Of a DNA stretch of 64,000 nt, positions 59,754-64,000 are shown piece after piece. The notes beneath the pieces were generated by a model that saw only the letters and a program-made list of their open reading frames with translations, had not been told where the DNA came from and did no database searches. Within the stretch, counting starts at the first letter, position 1. Every line of letters starts with the position of its first letter. Source of the DNA: Branchiostoma floridae (lineage: Eukaryota; Chordata; Leptocardii; Amphioxiformes; Branchiostomatidae). The stretch spans positions 11,968,907 through 12,032,906 of the forward strand of contig NC_049991.1 of assembly GCF_000003815.2 (NCBI RefSeq). The letters are read 5' to 3'. Position numbers and translations under genes: made by a program.

Positions 59754-62382
59754 CTACAAACGTCTGAGTGCTCTCTTTTTCTCTTTCTTCTTTTTCTCTG
59801 CTGCATTTTTGTCTCCTGCATGCTTTTTGGCCATGGGCCCTTCACTGGTAGATTGCGTTCCTGAGGTAGAGGGACAATTTGTTTCTTCGTTTTTTGTGGG
59901 CGCAGTCTTTGTCGTGGGCTTGGCGTGAATTTCTGTCATCATTCGCGCTCTTTCAGAGTAGTTGTCGTACTGTTCCAAGAGCAGCTTCCCGGCTTCTTCG
60001 TTCAGGGCGGATTCAGGGTTTGGATAAATCAGAAGACACTTGATGGTAAGGAGGATGTGTTTGAGGCCGAGATCGGCTTTCCAGTCTTTCTTCAGCGTGT
60101 TCACACAAATCTCTCCATTCTTGGCAACGTTGGGGTGGAAAATCTTGGTCAAGAAGAATCCCTTGGGAGGAGTCTGGGGAAAGTCCTTCCCAAGGGACAA
60201 TTTAATTTTGAACTGGCCACCTTCATATGGAGTTCCCCCTGAAAATAACATACACACAGTGGGTTGAGTAATGCAATACCTTGTTGAAGTGTAAACTAAA
60301 TAATAAAAAGTTAACCCATTAGGAACAGTTTTCCACAGCCATACAGTGAATATTGAAACAAAAAAATGCTATTTTTTTGGGGGGGGGGGGGAATTACAGA
60401 AGGTACTAGTACCTGTTCTGTTAGTGTTAGTCTGTTTACTGATGACCTGGATACATGGTTTGTCACAAGATCATATTATCAGACAAGACCACTAACACAC
60501 TGAAAATACAGAACAATGTACAGCATATAGTCTGTGTAACGTAAACTCCACTATCTGGAGCTTGTAGCCCCCTCCCTGCGCGGCAATGTAGGACGGGCTT
60601 AAGAAGCGTGATTAAATCAGACTATACAGCATAGTCTTGTCATGAAGCTACTGAAAAGCAAGGCAGCAGATCTTACCCGGGCCCTCGATAGTGGCCTGTA
60701 CATCTGTGATGTCCTGCTCATTAGGAAACACCTTCACCCCCTCAGGCGGGTGGTTAGCGAGGTCAAGAACTTCCTTTGCCACCTGCCGGATAATCTGAGG
60801 TGACAGGTTCTCCACGTTGGAACTCTGCAACGGACACAGGGAAATAGGAAGGTGAGTGAGAGCATGAAGAATCAGTACACGTTAGGGGTGGGTCACTCAC
60901 TCACTAGGGGTGGATCGTAGGGGCTCCACGACATCCACCAGCGGTGACTGATGTCGGTACTGGTACGGAAAATTCAGGTACAGATACAGTCCAGAGCATT
61001 GGGTCCAGGTATGGACCTGAACCTGATTATCTGTGAAAACTTGTGAATGGGCGGTACTAAAAAAAAGGTTCATTTCACCACAAAGCGTTCTGTTTGGTGG
61101 AGTATCCAACGTCCGTTGGCGTTTTAAAATCCTATATTCATGTAAACCACACTAACTGTCTCTGTTTAAGACCAAGTTTGACTGTAGAAACTTGGTAGAG
61201 TCTCTGAAATGGCCATCGCCTCTACTACTCTCGTCTACTTTGCTTCGAACCTGTACGCCTCAAACATGTTAACGCCAGCCGGTATATTCATTTTTTGAAT
61301 TGGTCCTATTTTTAAAAGTTTGGCCGGCAGTGCTTATCTAAGGACCTCGGGAAGACCTTACTTGGTAGCCGAACAGAATTCTCTGCAGGCCCTGGCAAAA
61401 AGTCTGGTTTTCCAGGCAGGGTATGTCTACCCCTACCTGGCTTCACCACAAAATATGCACTCTTTCCCATATCGCAAATATAAGTCTCCTCAAACAGTTT
61501 GGTGCTTTCTACAGGGATGAGTCTAATTTATGGTAAACTCATAGACCCGACTGATGGTAGCACCTGAGTTTAACCAAAAATCTAATGGAAAAGATCTTTG
61601 GTGTACTGTGGTTCCAGGAAACAATTTACTCCACAGATAACTACATCTTTTCAAATTCTTCTGAAAACTGTCGGGCATACCCTGGTGGCCATCCGGGATC
61701 GGGCAGCTAGGACCTACCCTTTATCGATAACTCCTTCGGGCTTAAACTCCCCCAGAGTGCTAATGTGAGATTGTCGGGCTGACTGCCTTGGCTCCCCGAA
61801 CAAAACTTGCTAACAAACCTCGCTAGCTACCCGGTCCTGTCTGGCTCCCAGGGTATTACTCGAGAGTTCAGTTGAGATATTTCAGCTATAGATTACAAAT
61901 AATGTAGCCGAAAACGTGACTAAAAAGTCACCACAGTGAGTGAGTAGTACTATAGACACTGTTGGCGGATAGATACAAAACTGGACTCTTGCCAGGAATC
62001 TTCTTCTTGGCCCGATTTTTCAAAGTCAAGCCCTCCCCCTTTCAAATCCCAACGTCTGCAAACATCCCGTAACCGTTGGGTAAAGTCAACCCATTCCCTC
62101 GAAAGCCGCACGATTCGATTAAGTATCGTTACAATCTGGATGTACCAAGTATACTGTAGATACAGTTCCTAGTCATAATATTAAGACAACGTGGAAGATA
62201 ACGAAAATAACGGCAACATTTCTGACATCTTTAGACATCCGTTAGCTTGGCGACTACCGGGGTCCTCCATGTTTTGATTCGTTGCCTGCCCAGACGGCGA
62301 CCGTTTCAGGCCAAAACCGTCACATTTTAAAACACCAGAAGTCAAAAGGAAGGTACAAAGATAACATACATACCCCGGACAT
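59754..62382 (-). CDS. UBE2S: Ubiquitin-conjugating enzyme E2 S
   Basis: Three coding exons (62374-62382, 60677-60824 and 59754-60238) join in phase into 213 codons (human 222). The first exon codes only for Met-Ser-Gly before a GTATGT donor. It joins [19 protein letters not shown], matching the UBE2S start. The UBC fold follows with [27 protein letters not shown] and the active cysteine C97 in [13 protein letters not shown], then [17 protein letters not shown]. The tail has [10 protein letters not shown], a lysine-rich run, and the C-terminal KKRALRRL that docks the enzyme on the APC/C. UBE2S extends Lys11-linked ubiquitin chains on APC/C substrates in mitosis. The first exon is the least certain part because it is so short. 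Confidence 0.95.
60885..61135. mobile_element. Partial hAT-type MITE, reverse orientation
   Basis: TTAGGGGTGGGT, repeated GGTCCAGGTATGGACCTG motifs, TTTCACCACAAAG and a final AAAATCCTATATTC match, in reverse, the interior of the element at 47596-48028. No complete pair of ends was found. It lies in the first UBE2S intron. Confidence 0.55.
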
Positions 62383-62504
62383 ACTACCACAGTGAGAAAA
62401 TGCCAGAAGTTTACGGTCTACGGGTAAAATTGGCTATTTTTCGTGCTGCGACGATCGACAAGGCCCAAAGCTTGTCCAGAGACTAAATAGACAATTCGAA
62501 CTGA

Positions 62505-62511
62505 CCAATCA
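62505..62511 (+). promoter_or_regulatory. CCAAT box upstream of UBE2S
   Basis: CCAATCA lies about 120 bases upstream of the UBE2S start codon. NF-Y boxes at this distance, in either orientation, are common in cell-cycle genes. No TATA box was noted. Confidence 0.4.
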
Positions 62512-62589
62512 GAGGTGAGGAAAACAGCCTCGTTTTGAATGCTTTGGTGCATGATGGGAGACTGGCGGAAACCATTAAATAACAGGGGA

Positions 62590-64000
62590 AGGGCAGCTTA
62601 TACCATTTGAAACTTGAACTGATTTAGATTTAGATTTATTGATGGAATGAATAGATTCTGCTTTGACTTTGATCTTTCAAATCAATGAGCATTTAGCTTC
62701 TCGTTCAACTTTACAGGATTTTGACCGTTCAGAGAGGTACTGAATTGCTCTCCAAATCATATGGCAAATTGTCCCCCGGTAGAGATTGAAATGCGAGGCT
62801 AGGTTTAAACGTTACTGACAGGGCTCCTACAGTCCTTCAATTAGTATTACTGTATCTCAATACCATTCACACTGGCATACCATTTACACTTTTAGGAAGA
62901 TTTCGACATCTTTAATATCATAGGCTATTAATCTTGCTACCAACCCTTGCGGAGACGATGTGAAGTGCAGCCCCATACAGACCTTCCGCGGCCGCGATCT
63001 GTGAAAAATCCCATCCCCCAACAAATTACGCAAACTCCCGCAAAAAGTCCGCGAAAGGGGCTACATTTATACCCGAGGGTACCTCTGACTGGGAACCTCA
63101 AAACTAATGAGAGCGTGCAGATAAAAAGTTTGCCCAAAAAAGTTGTCTCCATTATGAAATCTAAGTGGTAAGGAATGTTTAAATAATAAATTACTGATCG
63201 CACTGACTACGGAATACCGAACACCAGCTTCTTCATTTTCGTTGTTTAACATATTCCTCCTTGCCCTTGGAATTGACGTTGGAATTGTATGGCATTTACT
63301 AATTTATTCAAAATGCGACGATACATTACACAGACCTATAGGCAGCACAGCTGATTGCATAGGGCTTATTAGGTCTAGAAAACAACGATACAAGGGCTTT
63401 TACATAAGACGGTATATACATAATGGTATTAGAGAAATGCGAAATAAGATACTACGGAAGCTTGAAAGTGAATAACATTCTACGGGAGGTCATTGTATGG
63501 CATTAGTATCCGTTTCTCAACATACACTGTATTTACGTATACATATAACTGTTATGTACCGGTACCCACCCCCATAATGTGTACTGATATATGATTTACA
63601 TAAACGGCGTGTATTTGCTCATTTTGTAGCTTTGTGTGATCTACAGCTTTTGAAACGGCCAAAAATTGATGCCCATGGATGTTATCCATATACTAAGTAC
63701 TCAAATCCGCATGGCCTAACTTACAGCCGAGAAATAACCGGAGTTCGAAATTCGTCCTTTCAGAGTCAAATTCAAACGTTAGGCATTCAAGTCATGCATT
63801 TGATAATATGAACACGTGTTACATGAATTAGGATGGCAAAAGGCATCAAATGTATATTCAGATTTACACACGCGTTTGGGGCGGGGGATCAACTTCGAGT
63901 CGACTTGGTAAGAAGCCGTACTAGTACTGGACTAATCTTCAAGCAGATCCTGCGGTTCTATAAATAATATAGTATCAAAGCTGGGCAAGGAGTATAGCCG
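62590..64000. other. Unassigned right end
   Basis: No recognised gene. A 77-codon plus-strand frame (63242-63475) has no known relatives that I can see. GTACCGGTACCCACCCCCA near 63557 resembles the right end of the hAT-type MITE. Confidence 0.4.

Overview
The window looks like cephalochordate (lancelet, Branchiostoma-type) nuclear DNA. It holds intron-rich genes with standard GT/AG junctions, single-copy orthologues of human genes, many small inverted-repeat transposons, and a complete cellular RNA-dependent RNA polymerase. That enzyme is absent from vertebrates but known in lancelets. The species assignment is inference. I built all gene models by hand from translation, splice signals and reading-frame phase.

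Layout. 1-3.2 kb: no recognised gene. 4.2-8.8 kb (-): SLC39A11 (ZIP11 zinc transporter), 9 coding exons. 8.9-11.4 kb: a broken LINE split by a TA-flanked palindromic MITE. 12.1-19.0 kb (-): cellular RdRP, 10 coding exons, 1,412 codons, open throughout. 20.1-26.3 kb (+): a FAM111-like protein with an N-terminal PCNA-binding PIP box and a C-terminal trypsin-fold protease with its catalytic triad; its second intron is packed with repeats. 27.2-28.3 kb: a LINE fragment and a TA-flanked MITE. 29.0-30.3 kb (-): LYRM1. 30.8-36.5 kb (+): TAB1, divergent from LYRM1. 36.5-53.1 kb: non-coding, with a hAT-type MITE and a 1.25-kb element with 6-bp target duplications. 53.2-54.1 kb (+): DCUN1D3, coding sequence in one exon. 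54.1-59.7 kb: non-coding. 59.8-62.4 kb (-): UBE2S. 62.4-64 kb: nothing recognised.

How the genes relate. LYRM1 (mitochondrial LYR family), TAB1 (TAK1 kinase adaptor), DCUN1D3 (cullin neddylation), UBE2S (APC/C ubiquitin-chain elongation) and SLC39A11 (zinc transport) are housekeeping or signalling genes. LYRM1 and DCUN1D3 are also divergent neighbours in human. The most unusual part is the head-to-head pair of RdRP and FAM111-like protease, separated by about 1.05 kb. One is an RNA-silencing-type polymerase; the other belongs to a family with a known antiviral and replication-fork role. The TAB1 copy is also notable because it keeps PP2C catalytic-type residues that human TAB1 has lost.
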